Below, one piece after another: positions 6,089 through 14,913 of a DNA stretch of 28,181 nt; position 1 is the first letter of the stretch, and each line of letters opens with the position of its first letter. Position numbers and translations under genes: made by a program. Source of the stretch: CAZKTS01 sp964555735 (GTDB lineage: Bacteria; Actinomycetota; Acidimicrobiia; IMCC26256; PALSA-555); assembly GCA_964555735.1 (NCBI GenBank), contig CAZKTS010000371.1, forward strand, positions 1-28,181, written 5' to 3'. Under the pieces are notes generated by a model. It was not told where the DNA came from, made no database searches, and worked only from the letters and a program-made list of their open reading frames with translations.

Positions 6089-7885
6089 TCAGCGCTCGAG
6101 CGCGCGGATGTGCGCGTTCGCGGTCTGGAGCCGGCGGGCGAGCACGTTGGCGACGTTGGCGAGGATCGCGGCACGGAGCCCCGGCAGATCGGCCTCGAGG
6201 TCGTCGAGCGCGGCCACGGTGAGGACGTCGACGACGGCGGGCGACTCGGCGCGCACGTCCGCGCTCCGCACGGTCTCGTCGAGCAGGGCCGACTCGCCGA
6301 ACGCCGTGCCGGGGCCGAACGTCGCCAGCTTCCGCGACCGGGCGCCGCCGTCGAGCGGAAGGCGCACGCTGACCTCACCGTCTTCGAGGAAGTACACGCA
6401 GTCGGCGGCCTCGCCCTCGTGCACGATGATCGCTTCCGCCTCGTAGGTGCGGCGCTCGACGGCACCCTCGACGGCGTGCACCGCCTCCGGCGAGAGGCCG
6501 CGGAGCAGCTCCTGGTCGCAGACCTCGCACGCGACGCCGACCGGCGTGCCGAGCGACGCGAGCAGCGCGTCCTCGCACGCCTCGATCGCGACCGCGGTGT
6601 CCTCGAACACGGTGACGCCGGCGATCGCCTCGAGCGCGGTGTGGCTGGCCGCGTCACTCAAGTGCGTGAAGACGACGGCGCGCCCGGAGGCGCGGAGCTC
6701 GGCCACCATCGACTCGAGCAGCGTCACCGCCGGCGCGTCGATCGCACGGACGCGGCGGAAGTCGAGCACGATCGTCTGCACGCCGTCGAGGTCCTCGGCG
6801 ACGACACGGAAGATTGGCTCCGTCGAGGCGAAGAGCAGATCACCGTGCAGCTCGAAGACCGCGACGGATCCCCCGTTCGCGTCGAGGAGTCGCTGCTCGA
6901 ACGCGGTGCGCACGCGGCTCGAGCGCACCTCGTCGCCGCGGTAGCGGCGCCGCACCGCGCTCCCGGCCCGGGGCCACGCGCGGTTGGCGTGCAGCCCGAA
7001 GGCCTCCGAGACCGCTTCGCAGACGGCGATGCCGCGCCGCGAGTTGCCGCGGGCGTCCAAGCGGGGCGAGAAGACGCCGATGCCGAGCTGACCGGGGAGG
7101 ACCGCGATCACGCCACCGGCGACGCCGCTCTTGGCGGGCAGGCCGACGGCGTAGGCCCACTCCCCCGCGTAGTCGTACATGCCGCAGGTGCTCATCACGC
7201 TCAGCACGCGCTCGACGTTCTTCTCCTCCAGCGCGCGGGCACCCGTGACCGGCTGGCGACCGCCGTTGGCGAGCGTCGCGGCCATCAGGGCGAGGTCGTG
7301 ACAGGTCACTCGCACCGAGCACTGCCGGAAGTACAGGTCGAGCGTGGCCTCGACGTCGTCGAGCATGCCGAGAGAGCGCATGAGGTACGCGATCGCCCGG
7401 TTGCGGTCGCCGGTGTCGCGCTCGGAGCGGAACACCTCGTCGTCGACCGTGAGCTCCCGACCCGCGTAGCCCGACAGCATCGACGTCACCGCGTCCGGAC
7501 CACCGGGCAGGAGCAACCCGGTCGTGACGATCGCGCCGGCGTTGACCATGGGGTTGAAGGGACGGTGTGAGTGCTCGTCGACGACGATGGCGTTGAACGC
7601 GTTGCCCGTGGGCTCGACGCCCACCCGCTCGGTCACGGCTTCCGCGCCCAGCAGGTCGAGGGCGGCGCCGTAGGTGAACGCCTTCGAGATCGACTGGATG
7701 GTGAACTCGTGGCGGGTGTCACCCACCTCGTAGACGTGGCCGTCGGTGGACGCCAGCGCGACACCGAAGAGGTCGGGGGCGGCCTTGGCCAGCTCCGGGA
7801 TGTAGTCGGCGACCGCGCCGTCGGTGAGGCCACGGCAGGCATCGACGACGCGCTCGAGGACGTCCTGGACAGGAGAGCGGATCAC
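6089..7885 (-). CDS. glsA: Glutaminase A fused to STAS and cyclic nucleotide-binding domains
   Basis: This 598-residue protein has three domains. Residues about 10-305 are a serine-dependent glutaminase that converts glutamine to glutamate and ammonia. They include SPVQDVLE, YIPELAKAAPDLFG, the S65-x-x-K68 catalytic pair (QSISKAFTYG), PFNPMVNAGAI, and the AKSGVAGG loop near 251-258. Residues about 335-440 form a STAS domain (VAVFELHGDLLFAS, VLDFRRVRAID). Residues about 455-575 form a cNMP-binding domain with the phosphate-binding cassette FGESALLDETVRSADVRA; the conserved Glu (531) and Arg (540) are present, so nucleotide binding is plausible. Ordinary GlsA has about 310 residues. The start is GTG 7885. 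The fusion suggests glutaminase activity gated by cAMP or cGMP. I believe this architecture exists in other actinobacteria. Confidence 0.93.
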   Translation of the reverse strand: MIRSPVQDVLERVVDACRGLTDGAVADYIPELAKAAPDLFGVALASTDGHVYEVGDTRHEFTIQSISKAFTYGAALDLLGAEAVTERVGVEPTGNAFNAIVVDEHSHRPFNPMVNAGAIVTTGLLLPGGPDAVTSMLSGYAGRELTVDDEVFRSERDTGDRNRAIAYLMRSLGMLDDVEATLDLYFRQCSVRVTCHDLALMAATLANGGRQPVTGARALEEKNVERVLSVMSTCGMYDYAGEWAYAVGLPAKSGVAGGVIAVLPGQLGIGVFSPRLDARGNSRRGIAVCEAVSEAFGLHANRAWPRAGSAVRRRYRGDEVRSSRVRTAFEQRLLDANGGSVAVFELHGDLLFASTEPIFRVVAEDLDGVQTIVLDFRRVRAIDAPAVTLLESMVAELRASGRAVVFTHLSDAASHTALEAIAGVTVFEDTAVAIEACEDALLASLGTPVGVACEVCDQELLRGLSPEAVHAVEGAVERRTYEAEAIIVHEGEAADCVYFLEDGEVSVRLPLDGGARSRKLATFGPGTAFGESALLDETVRSADVRAESPAVVDVLTVAALDDLEADLPGLRAAILANVANVLARRLQTANAHIRALER

Positions 7886-7910
7886 GGGCGAGATCCAAGC
7901 ACGCGCAGGG

Positions 7911-7922
7911 GCCGGATCCGGC
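7911..7922. promoter_or_regulatory. 12-base palindrome upstream of glsA
   Basis: GCCGGATCCGGC is a perfect palindrome about 26 bases before the GTG start of the glutaminase gene. It lies in the 102-base gap that also holds the end of the glycosyltransferase operon. Chance occurrence in GC-rich DNA is quite possible. Confidence 0.25.
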
Positions 7923-7987
7923 GACGAGCGCGTTCCGATGTCCTGACAGCTCCCTGGCAGTCACGAGACCACTCAGGGTGCGACTCC

Positions 7988-9907
7988 TTACGCCACCCGG
8001 CGATCGGCGTCGAGCACCTCGGGCGCGAGCCCGTGGGAGCGGGAGAACCGCGCCGCGGGGACGACGACGTCGCAGTACTCCACGAGCCGTTCGTGGAGCT
8101 CGCGGTCCACCTCGAGCATCCGACAGCTCACCCGGCGGGTGCCCTGGCGGTCGATCTGGCGCACCGCGCGCACCTCCACCGGCAGGATCACCGGGTGCCG
8201 GACGCCGCGAGGGTCGGCGAGCGACGTCTCCAGCCGCAGCCGGGTGCCACGCGGGCAGCCGACCGGCGTGGTGAACGCCAGCCCGTCGGGGGTCATGTCG
8301 ACGATCTCCACCGCGTCCGCGGTGCCCGCGAGGCGGGCCGGGAGGGCGACCTCCTTGCGGAACGACAGGCGGACCTGGTGGCGTCGGACGAGCGGCACGA
8401 GGGTCTTGGTGATGCAGGCGATCTCCCAGACCCCGAGCGCGAGCACGACGGCGGTGGCGAGCTCGGGCATCGCCGGCAGGTCCACGACGCCGACCACGTC
8501 GAGCAGGCGCAGGCTCCACACCGCGACGAGCAGCACGCCGACGCCGGTGCAGAGCCCGAGCATGCGCAGCACCCGCAACCCGCCCTCGTCGACGCCCTCC
8601 TTCGGGGTCACCTTGAAGGTGCCCGCACCGGGCTTGAGCAACGCGGTGATGCCGCGGAGGTTGATGCCCATGGTGAGGAGGCCGTAGCGGGTCGAGTCGA
8701 GCGGGCCGAGCGTGCCGCGCGCGAGGGCGATCGTCGCCACGAACGCCAGGACCGACCACGGCAGCCAGAGCGCGAGCAGGGTCACCATCGACGCGCGCAT
8801 CGGGAGCGAGCCCGTGCCGAGCGTCGCCACGAGCACGAGCAGGAGCAGGAGGCGCTGGCCGCCCGAGAAGTAGTTGAAGAGCGAGCCGAAGTAGCTGGCG
8901 CGCTGGGTCGGCGTCAGCCCTTTGCACGTGAGCGGGTTCTCACGGGTGCGGAAGACGCCGAGGTTCCCGCGGGCCCAGCGGGCGCGCTGGAGGAGGAACG
9001 CGGCGAGGTCGTGCGGGGCGAGACCCTGCACGAGCGTCTCGTCGTGGTAGCGGGTGCGCCAGCCCCGGGCGTGCATCGCGATCGTGGTGTGGAAGTCCTC
9101 CGCGACGGTGTCGGTGAGGACGCCACCGACGTCGAGGAGCGCGGTCCGGCGCACCACCGTCGCCGACCCGCACCAGAACATGGCGTTCTGGCGGTCCTTG
9201 TTGGGCGCGATGACCTCGTAGAACAGCGACTGCTCGTGGCGCGTGAACTTCGTGTGCTGGACCGAGTCTCGGTTGGAGAAGTCGTGCGGGGTCTGCACGA
9301 GCGCGACGTCGGCGTCGTCGAAGTAGCCCACCGTCGCCTCGAGCATCTCGGGGAAGGGCACGTGGTCGGCGTCGAGCATCAGGATGAGCTCGCCGCGGCT
9401 CACGCTGAGCGCGTGGTTGATGTTGCCGGCCTTCGCGTGGGCGTGCTCGGTGCGGGTCACGTACCGCGCGCCGAGGCGCGCCGCGAGCTCTGCCATCTCG
9501 AGGCGGTCGCCGTCGTCGAGCAGATAGGTCTCGTGTGGGACGGTGAGGGCGCGACAGCCCACGAGCGTCGCCTCGACCACGCGCACGTTCTCGTCGTAGG
9601 TGCAGACGAAGACGTCGATCGAGGGGACTCGAGTGAGCGGCGGGCGGACGCTGCGTGGCGCCGACCAGGCGACGAAGACGTAGAACGCCAGGCTCACCCA
9701 GCCGAACAGCTCGGCGGCCAGGAGCGCCAGGTAGAGGGGCAGGTCGGCGCCCCGGCCGCTCCAGCCGATGCGCCAGACGAGGTACGCCACGCCGGCGAGG
9801 AGTGCGGCGACCGCCACGACCTGGACCGCGAGCGGGTGCCGTCCCCACCACGAGCGCGACCGACCATCGGCCGTCCCGGAACCCTTGCCTCCCATGCCCA
9901 TCTGCAT
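7988..9907 (-). CDS. BcsA-like family 2 glycosyltransferase with PilZ domain (copy A)
   Basis: This 639-residue inner-membrane processive glycosyltransferase resembles the cellulose synthase catalytic subunit. Two N-terminal helices (about 26-46, 57-80) precede the GT2 domain. That domain has D131-D132 (LLDDGDR), the D179-A-D181 metal motif, E270-D271 (VAEDFH) and Q307-x-x-R310-W311. Membrane helices follow, and the BcsA gating-loop motif FKVTPK is at 431-436. The C-terminal PilZ domain has RLSFR (513-517) and DMTPDG (537-542), matching RxxxR and D/NxSxxG except Thr for Ser, so c-di-GMP activation is likely. Three in-frame ATGs (9907, 9901, 9895) compete and none has a convincing ribosome site. 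It is the downstream member of a tandem pair, 34 bases after its paralogue. The polymer could be cellulose or another beta-glucan. Confidence 0.9.
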   Translation of the reverse strand: MQMGMGGKGSGTADGRSRSWWGRHPLAVQVVAVAALLAGVAYLVWRIGWSGRGADLPLYLALLAAELFGWVSLAFYVFVAWSAPRSVRPPLTRVPSIDVFVCTYDENVRVVEATLVGCRALTVPHETYLLDDGDRLEMAELAARLGARYVTRTEHAHAKAGNINHALSVSRGELILMLDADHVPFPEMLEATVGYFDDADVALVQTPHDFSNRDSVQHTKFTRHEQSLFYEVIAPNKDRQNAMFWCGSATVVRRTALLDVGGVLTDTVAEDFHTTIAMHARGWRTRYHDETLVQGLAPHDLAAFLLQRARWARGNLGVFRTRENPLTCKGLTPTQRASYFGSLFNYFSGGQRLLLLLVLVATLGTGSLPMRASMVTLLALWLPWSVLAFVATIALARGTLGPLDSTRYGLLTMGINLRGITALLKPGAGTFKVTPKEGVDEGGLRVLRMLGLCTGVGVLLVAVWSLRLLDVVGVVDLPAMPELATAVVLALGVWEIACITKTLVPLVRRHQVRLSFRKEVALPARLAGTADAVEIVDMTPDGLAFTTPVGCPRGTRLRLETSLADPRGVRHPVILPVEVRAVRQIDRQGTRRVSCRMLEVDRELHERLVEYCDVVVPAARFSRSHGLAPEVLDADRRVA

Positions 9908-9921
9908 CGGCCGATCGGCCG
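9908..9921. promoter_or_regulatory. 14-base palindrome between the two BcsA-like genes
   Basis: CGGCCGATCGGCCG is a perfect palindrome immediately before the first possible ATG of copy A, in the 34-base gap after copy B. It could be a binding site or an intercistronic RNA hairpin. If the true start is one of the downstream ATGs, it would occupy the ribosome-binding region. Confidence 0.35.
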
Positions 9922-9941
9922 GGCGGCTTGATGCCTCCGCG

Positions 9942-11864
9942 TCAGGCCGCCGTGGCGGCCATGCCCGCGGCCGACCGGTCGGGACCGGCCGGGACCGTTG
10001 CCCCAGCCGGCGTGACCGCGCCGGGCCGGCCCAGCTGGAGGGAGGGCACGACGACGTCGCAGTACTCCACGAGGAGCTCGTGGACGTCCCTCGTCACGTG
10101 CAGCAGGCGGGCGCCGACCCGCCACACCCCGTCGTCGAGCCTCCGTGCGCTGCGCACCTCGACGGGGAGCGTGACCACGTGGCGCTCGCCGCGAGCATCG
10201 GTGAGCGTCGTCTCGAGGCGGAGGCGGTCCCCGTCCGAGCCGGGCGTCGAGGACTCGAAGGCCAGGCCGTGCGGGGTGACGTCGACGATCTCCGCGAGCG
10301 AGGTGGTCCCCACGATCCAGGCCGGGAGCCGCACCTCCTTGCGGTACGTGGCGCGGACCTGCCGGCGGCGGACCAGCGGCACGAGCGTCTTGGCGATGCA
10401 CGCCAGCTCCCAGCACCCCAGCGCGATCACGATCGCGGTGGCGGCATCCGGCATGGACGGGAGCGAGAGGACACCCGCGACGGCCAGCAGGCGCGCGGTC
10501 AGCACGCCGGCCAGCAGCGCGCCGAGGCCGGTGCAGAGCGCCACCATCCGGAGGACGCGCACGCCGCCCTCGTCGATGCCCTCCTTCGGGGTGACCTTGA
10601 AGGTGCCGGTGCCCGGCCGGACGAGCGCGACGATGCCGCGCAGGTTGATGCCCATGGTGAGGAGCCCGTAGCGCGTGGAGTCGAGCACGCCCAGCGTGCC
10701 GCGCGAGAGCGCGAGCGTCGACACCAGCGCCAGCACCGACCACGGCAGCCACAGCGCGAGCAACGTGACCGCCGAGGCGTGCATCGGCAGCGCCCCGGTC
10801 GCGAGCGTCGCCGCGAGCACCAGGAGCAGGACCACGCGCTGGACGCTCGCGAAGTAGTTGAAGAGGGAGCCGAAGTAGCTGAGCCGCTGCTCGAGCCGGA
10901 GGCCCCGGCAGGTCAGCGGGTTCTCGCGCGTCCGGAGCACGCCGAGGTTGCCGCGCGCCCAGCGGGCCCGCTGGAGCAGGAAGCCGGCGAGGTCGTGCGG
11001 GGCGAGGCCCTGCACGAGCGTCTCGTCGTGGTACCGGGTGCGCCAGCCCCGGGCGTGCATGGCGATCGTGGTGTGGAAGTCCTCGGCGACGGTGTCGGTG
11101 AGGACGCCGCCGACCTGCTCGAGCGCGGCACGGCGCACGAGCGTCGCCGAGCCGCACCAGAACATCGCGTCCTGGCGGTCCTTGTTCGGCGCGATGACCT
11201 CGTAGAAGAGGGACTGCTCGTGCCGGGCGAACTTCGTGTGCTGCACCGAGTCGCGGTTGGCGAAGTCGTGCGGCGTCTGCACGAGCGCGACCTCGGGATC
11301 CTCGAAGTAGCCGACGATGGCCTCGAGGATGTCCGGCATCGGCACGTGGTCGGCGTCGAGGGTCAGGATGAGCTCGCCGTCGGTCGCGCCGAGGGCGTGG
11401 TTGATGTTCCCCGCCTTGGCGTGCGAGTGGTCGGGTCGCGAGACGTAGTGGGCGCCGAGGCGATCGGCGAGCTCGACCATCTCGAGGCGGTCGCCGTCGT
11501 CGAGCAGGTAGGTCTCGTGCGGCACCGTGATCGCCCGACAGCCCACGAGCGTCGCCTCGACGACGCCGACCGGCTCGTCGTAGGTGCACACGAAGACGTC
11601 GATCGACGGGATCGAGCGCAGCGGCGGACGGACGCTCGGCTGCACCCGCCAGGCGAGGAACGCGTAGGACGCGAGGCTCACCCAGCCGAACAGCTCGGCG
11701 GCCAGGAGCGCGAGGTACAGGGGCACGTTGGCGCCCTCACCGCTCCAACCGATCCGCCACGTCAGGTAGACCGCGCCGGCCACGAGTGCCACCAGGGCGA
11801 CGGCTTGAACTGCGCGCTGGTGGTGTCCCCACCACGAGTGCTTGCTTCCCAGCTGTGTCGTCAT
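9942..11864 (-). CDS. BcsA-like family 2 glycosyltransferase with PilZ domain (copy B)
   Basis: This 640-residue paralogue of copy A starts at ATG 11864; the reading frame is open further upstream, but that part is not conserved with copy A. Catalytic motifs are intact: D122-D123, D170-A-D172, E261-D262, Q298-x-x-R301-W302, and the gating loop FKVTPK at 422-427. The PilZ region has RATYR (504-508) and DVTPHG (528-533), again with Thr where Ser is usual. The last 30 residues form an Ala/Pro/Gly-rich tail absent from copy A. It lies downstream of a small membrane protein gene after an 86-base gap and upstream of copy A. No BcsB, BcsZ or BcsC partner is visible, so export must rely on other proteins or the product is not classical cellulose. 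Confidence 0.91.
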   Translation of the reverse strand: MTTQLGSKHSWWGHHQRAVQAVALVALVAGAVYLTWRIGWSGEGANVPLYLALLAAELFGWVSLASYAFLAWRVQPSVRPPLRSIPSIDVFVCTYDEPVGVVEATLVGCRAITVPHETYLLDDGDRLEMVELADRLGAHYVSRPDHSHAKAGNINHALGATDGELILTLDADHVPMPDILEAIVGYFEDPEVALVQTPHDFANRDSVQHTKFARHEQSLFYEVIAPNKDRQDAMFWCGSATLVRRAALEQVGGVLTDTVAEDFHTTIAMHARGWRTRYHDETLVQGLAPHDLAGFLLQRARWARGNLGVLRTRENPLTCRGLRLEQRLSYFGSLFNYFASVQRVVLLLVLAATLATGALPMHASAVTLLALWLPWSVLALVSTLALSRGTLGVLDSTRYGLLTMGINLRGIVALVRPGTGTFKVTPKEGIDEGGVRVLRMVALCTGLGALLAGVLTARLLAVAGVLSLPSMPDAATAIVIALGCWELACIAKTLVPLVRRRQVRATYRKEVRLPAWIVGTTSLAEIVDVTPHGLAFESSTPGSDGDRLRLETTLTDARGERHVVTLPVEVRSARRLDDGVWRVGARLLHVTRDVHELLVEYCDVVVPSLQLGRPGAVTPAGATVPAGPDRSAAGMAATAA

Positions 11865-11950
11865 GCCCGGCAGATCGGCGCCCCGGCCGAGCCGGTTGAC
11901 TGCTCCGGGCGAACGGTGGGCAGATGTTGAGAAAGCGGGCGCCGGCCGGG

Positions 11951-12343
11951 TCAGGCCTCCCCGCCGACGTCGGGAGCGCGCCAGTGGATCGGGGCCTCGT
12001 GCGGCGGACGGGGCACGGCGGCGGGCGCGGCCCGCCGGTCGACGGTCGCGCGCCGACGGCGGCGCACCTGGCGTCGCACCTCCACCAGATCGACGACGAG
12101 CGCGGGTTGGAGGGCGGCGGCGCCGCACCACAGGATGAGCCACACGACCTCGCCCCAGCCCCAGCCGCCGATCGCGACCGGAACCGCACCGATCACGACC
12201 GCGCCGAGGGCCCAGGCGAGCCAGAACACCTTGGAGTGCTCGGCGGTTGTCCGCCAGATGCGCCGCGGCTGCACGGTGACGACGGCGAGGACGACCACGA
12301 CGACCGCGAGGACGATGGCGCCGGTGAGCTGCGGACCCGTCAC
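11951..12343 (-). CDS. Small membrane protein with basic cytoplasmic tail
   Basis: This 130-residue protein starts at GTG 12343, seven bases after the stop of the FtsX-type permease gene, so the two are translationally linked. Hydrophobic segments lie near residues 6-24, 40-58 and 62-82. The first loop is basic (QPRRIWRTT), and the C-terminal 45 residues are very basic and then proline-rich (RRQVRRRRR near 90-98). I do not recognise a family. By position it may assist the permease or the downstream BcsA-like synthases. The membrane topology is visible; the function is unknown. Confidence 0.7.
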   Translation of the reverse strand: MTGPQLTGAIVLAVVVVVLAVVTVQPRRIWRTTAEHSKVFWLAWALGAVVIGAVPVAIGGWGWGEVVWLILWCGAAALQPALVVDLVEVRRQVRRRRRATVDRRAAPAAVPRPPHEAPIHWRAPDVGGEA

Positions 12344-12350
12344 GGACGGC

Positions 12351-14912
12351 TCACTCGGCGGCGATGGCGTCGAGGACGTCGAGGCGGGCCGCCCGCCACG
12401 CGGGCGCGAGGGCCGCCGCGACGCCGGCCAGCATCGACAGCAGGATGAAGGCGGCCATCTGCGCCCACGGGATGCGCAGCTCGGTGAGCCCCTGCGAGCG
12501 GAGCGCGGTGGTGAACGCCCAGCCCCAGAACAGACCGATGGCGGCGCCGACGAGCCCACCGATGAGGGCGATGATCACCGACTCCCCGCGGATCATGCGG
12601 CGCAGCTGGCGACGCGTCATCCCGACCGAGCGCAGCAACCCGAGCTCATGGGTCCGCTCGTACACCGAGAGCGCGAGCGTGTTGACGATGCCGAGCACGG
12701 CGATGATCTCGGCGAGGAGCAGCAGCGCGACGGTCACGGCGAGGAAGCGGTCGATCGCCGCTTCCTGGTCGTCGCGGTACTCCGAGCGCGTGAACACCTC
12801 GACGTTCGGGAAGTCGCGCCGGAGTCGGCGCTCGATGGCGCTGCGAGTCGCGTCATCGTCCGTTGCGGTCTTGACGTAGACGAGTGCGTCCTGCTCGTCG
12901 TCGCCGAACCCCTGGTCGTAGGACGCCTTCGAGACGATGAACGGGACGGGCAACCCGCCGGTGAAGTCCTCCTGGCGGTAGATGCCGGCCACCTCGACGG
13001 TCCCGAACCCACGTGGGTACTGCACCTGGAGCGAGTCGCCCGGGCCGACGCCGTACTCCTTCGCGGCGTCCTCGTGCACGAGCACGCCGTCGTCGCCCAT
13101 GTCGGCGATGCTCCCCGCGGTGAGCCCGAGCGCGACGACCGGCGCGAGCTCGTCCGGGTCGACGCCGGCCATCGTCTCCTCGTTGCCTTTGACCCGGACG
13201 CTGCCGAAGCGGAAGGCGGCGACCGCGTCGACGCCGTCGACCTCACGCACGCGCTCGGCCACCTGCGGCGAGAAGCCGGCGAACTGCTGCGCCTTGAGGA
13301 TGTAGTCGGCGCGGATCCCGCGGTCGACGGCCGCCTTCACCGAGGCCTTGGCGGAGTCGCCGAAGATCGCGACCAGACCGACGAGCCCGAGCCCGATCAC
13401 GAGGGCCGACGCGGTCGCGGCGGTGCGGCGCGGGTTGCGCATGGCGTTGCCCCGGGCGAGCGAGCCCGACACGCCGAGGGCTCGCAGCGGACGCCCGAGC
13501 AGCGACGCGAACGGTCGCGCGAACGTCGCCAACAGCACGATCACGCCGAAGAAGACGAGCAGCGCGCCGAGCGCGACGAGCCAGATCTCGTCGACGACGT
13601 TCGGAGCGTCGCGCGTGCGGGCGAGGCCCTCCAGGAGCACCGGCACGCCGCCGGCGACGAGGAGCACGCCCACGACGGCACGCAGCCGGAACGAGCGCGT
13701 GGGGGGCGGGCCGAGGTCGTTCATCGCCGCGACCGGCGGGACGCGGGACGCCCGGATCGCGGGCCACAGCGCCGAGGCGACGGTCACCCCGACGCCGACG
13801 GCCAGCCCGGCGATCACGGTGCGCGCCTCCAGGACGATCGGGCCGTCGGGGACGTCGAAGCCGGCCGCGCCGACCACGGCGAACAGCCCGATCGCGAGCG
13901 CGACGCCGAGCCCGATCCCGACCGCGGACGCGACCAGGCCGATGACCGCGGCCTCCCCCACGACCGAGACGACGACCTGGCGGCCGCTCGCGCCCATCGC
14001 CCGGAACAGCCCGAGCTCGCGGGTGCGCTGGGTGACGAGGATCGTGAAGGTGTTGAAGATGATGAACGCGCCGACGACGAGGCCGATCGCGGCGAAGCCG
14101 AGCAGCAGCTGCGTCAGCAGGTCGAGGAACGTGAGCACGTCCTTGCCGCGGTCCTGGGCGACCTCGCTCGCGGTGTTCACCTCGTAGGCCGGGCCGACGG
14201 CCTGGGTGAGGCGGGCGCGGAGCTCCCGCTCCGGGATGCCGGGGGCCCCGATCACGTTGATCGCGTCGAGCTCGCCCTTCGCGTCGAACACCCGCTGCGC
14301 GGTAGCGAGGTCGAACGCGGCGAAGGTGACCGACCCGACGTCGATCGTGTCGCCGAACCCGAACAACCCGACGATCTCGAACTCGCGAGCCGGCCCCTCG
14401 AGCAGCACCCGGACCCGGTCGCCGACGTGGAAGCCGTTGCGGCGGGCCGTCGCCGCGTCCATCGCCACCTCGCCCGGGCCGCGGGGCGGCCGGCTCGGGG
14501 TGCCGTCGTCGTCGACGAGTCGCAACGGACCCTTGCGCCCGTCCTGGGCCCACGAGATCCCGAACGTGGGCGCGCCGCCGGTCTGGATCGAGTCGCCGTC
14601 CTGGTCCACGAACTGCGCGTAGTCCTGGAGGTAGCCGTAGGCGTTCTCGACGCCCTCGACGCCGCGCACGGTGTCGAGCTCGGCGTCGGGAAATCGGTCG
14701 CGCCCCGTGTCGCCACCGAACGGCGCCCGCAGCCGCACGATCTGGTCGACGCCCGACACCGTCTGGTCGAACACCTTGGTGAACGAGCGATCGAGGGTGT
14801 CGGTGAGCGTGTAGGTGCCGGCGACGAAGCTCACGCCGAGCACCACCGCGAGGGCGGTCAGCCCGAGGCGCACCTTGCGGGCGAGCAAGCCTCGGATCGT
14901 CGCCTTCCACAT
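12351..14912 (-). CDS. FtsX/MacB-type ABC transporter permease (two FtsX domains)
   Basis: This 853-residue permease starts at ATG 14912 (MWKATIRGLLARKVR). It has an N-terminal helix (about 16-35), an extracytoplasmic MacB_PCD-like domain, a first FtsX core with the signature RTRELGLFRAMGASGRQ near 293-308, and a middle helix pair. A second cycle then begins at GNAMRNPRRTAATASALVIG, with a second extracytoplasmic domain and a final FtsX core with ERTHELGLLRSVGMTRRQ near 750. The long, duplicated architecture matches lipoprotein, antimicrobial-peptide or cell-envelope exporters. Such permeases need a LolD/MacB-type ATPase, and none is adjacent, which is unusual. It heads the leftward run containing the small membrane protein and the two BcsA-like genes. 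Confidence 0.93.
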   Translation of the reverse strand: MWKATIRGLLARKVRLGLTALAVVLGVSFVAGTYTLTDTLDRSFTKVFDQTVSGVDQIVRLRAPFGGDTGRDRFPDAELDTVRGVEGVENAYGYLQDYAQFVDQDGDSIQTGGAPTFGISWAQDGRKGPLRLVDDDGTPSRPPRGPGEVAMDAATARRNGFHVGDRVRVLLEGPAREFEIVGLFGFGDTIDVGSVTFAAFDLATAQRVFDAKGELDAINVIGAPGIPERELRARLTQAVGPAYEVNTASEVAQDRGKDVLTFLDLLTQLLLGFAAIGLVVGAFIIFNTFTILVTQRTRELGLFRAMGASGRQVVVSVVGEAAVIGLVASAVGIGLGVALAIGLFAVVGAAGFDVPDGPIVLEARTVIAGLAVGVGVTVASALWPAIRASRVPPVAAMNDLGPPPTRSFRLRAVVGVLLVAGGVPVLLEGLARTRDAPNVVDEIWLVALGALLVFFGVIVLLATFARPFASLLGRPLRALGVSGSLARGNAMRNPRRTAATASALVIGLGLVGLVAIFGDSAKASVKAAVDRGIRADYILKAQQFAGFSPQVAERVREVDGVDAVAAFRFGSVRVKGNEETMAGVDPDELAPVVALGLTAGSIADMGDDGVLVHEDAAKEYGVGPGDSLQVQYPRGFGTVEVAGIYRQEDFTGGLPVPFIVSKASYDQGFGDDEQDALVYVKTATDDDATRSAIERRLRRDFPNVEVFTRSEYRDDQEAAIDRFLAVTVALLLLAEIIAVLGIVNTLALSVYERTHELGLLRSVGMTRRQLRRMIRGESVIIALIGGLVGAAIGLFWGWAFTTALRSQGLTELRIPWAQMAAFILLSMLAGVAAALAPAWRAARLDVLDAIAAE

Positions 14913-14913
14913 C

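Larger units (their letters stand above)
7988..11864. repeat. Tandem duplication of a BcsA-like gene
   Basis: Two adjacent same-strand genes of 639 and 640 residues are collinear along their full length. The stretches around VCTYDE, LDDGDRLEM, HAKAGNINHAL, HTTIAMHARGWRTRYHDE, QRARWARGNLG, RYGLLTMGINLRG and FKVTPKEG are identical or nearly so. Divergence is concentrated at the N-terminal tips, some membrane helices and the C-terminal tails. This is a clear tandem gene duplication. Confidence 0.93.

Noticed and set aside
7571..11930. Very long plus-strand open frames opposite the BcsA-like genes
   Set aside because: They are low-complexity charged products antisense to genes with complete catalytic motifs.
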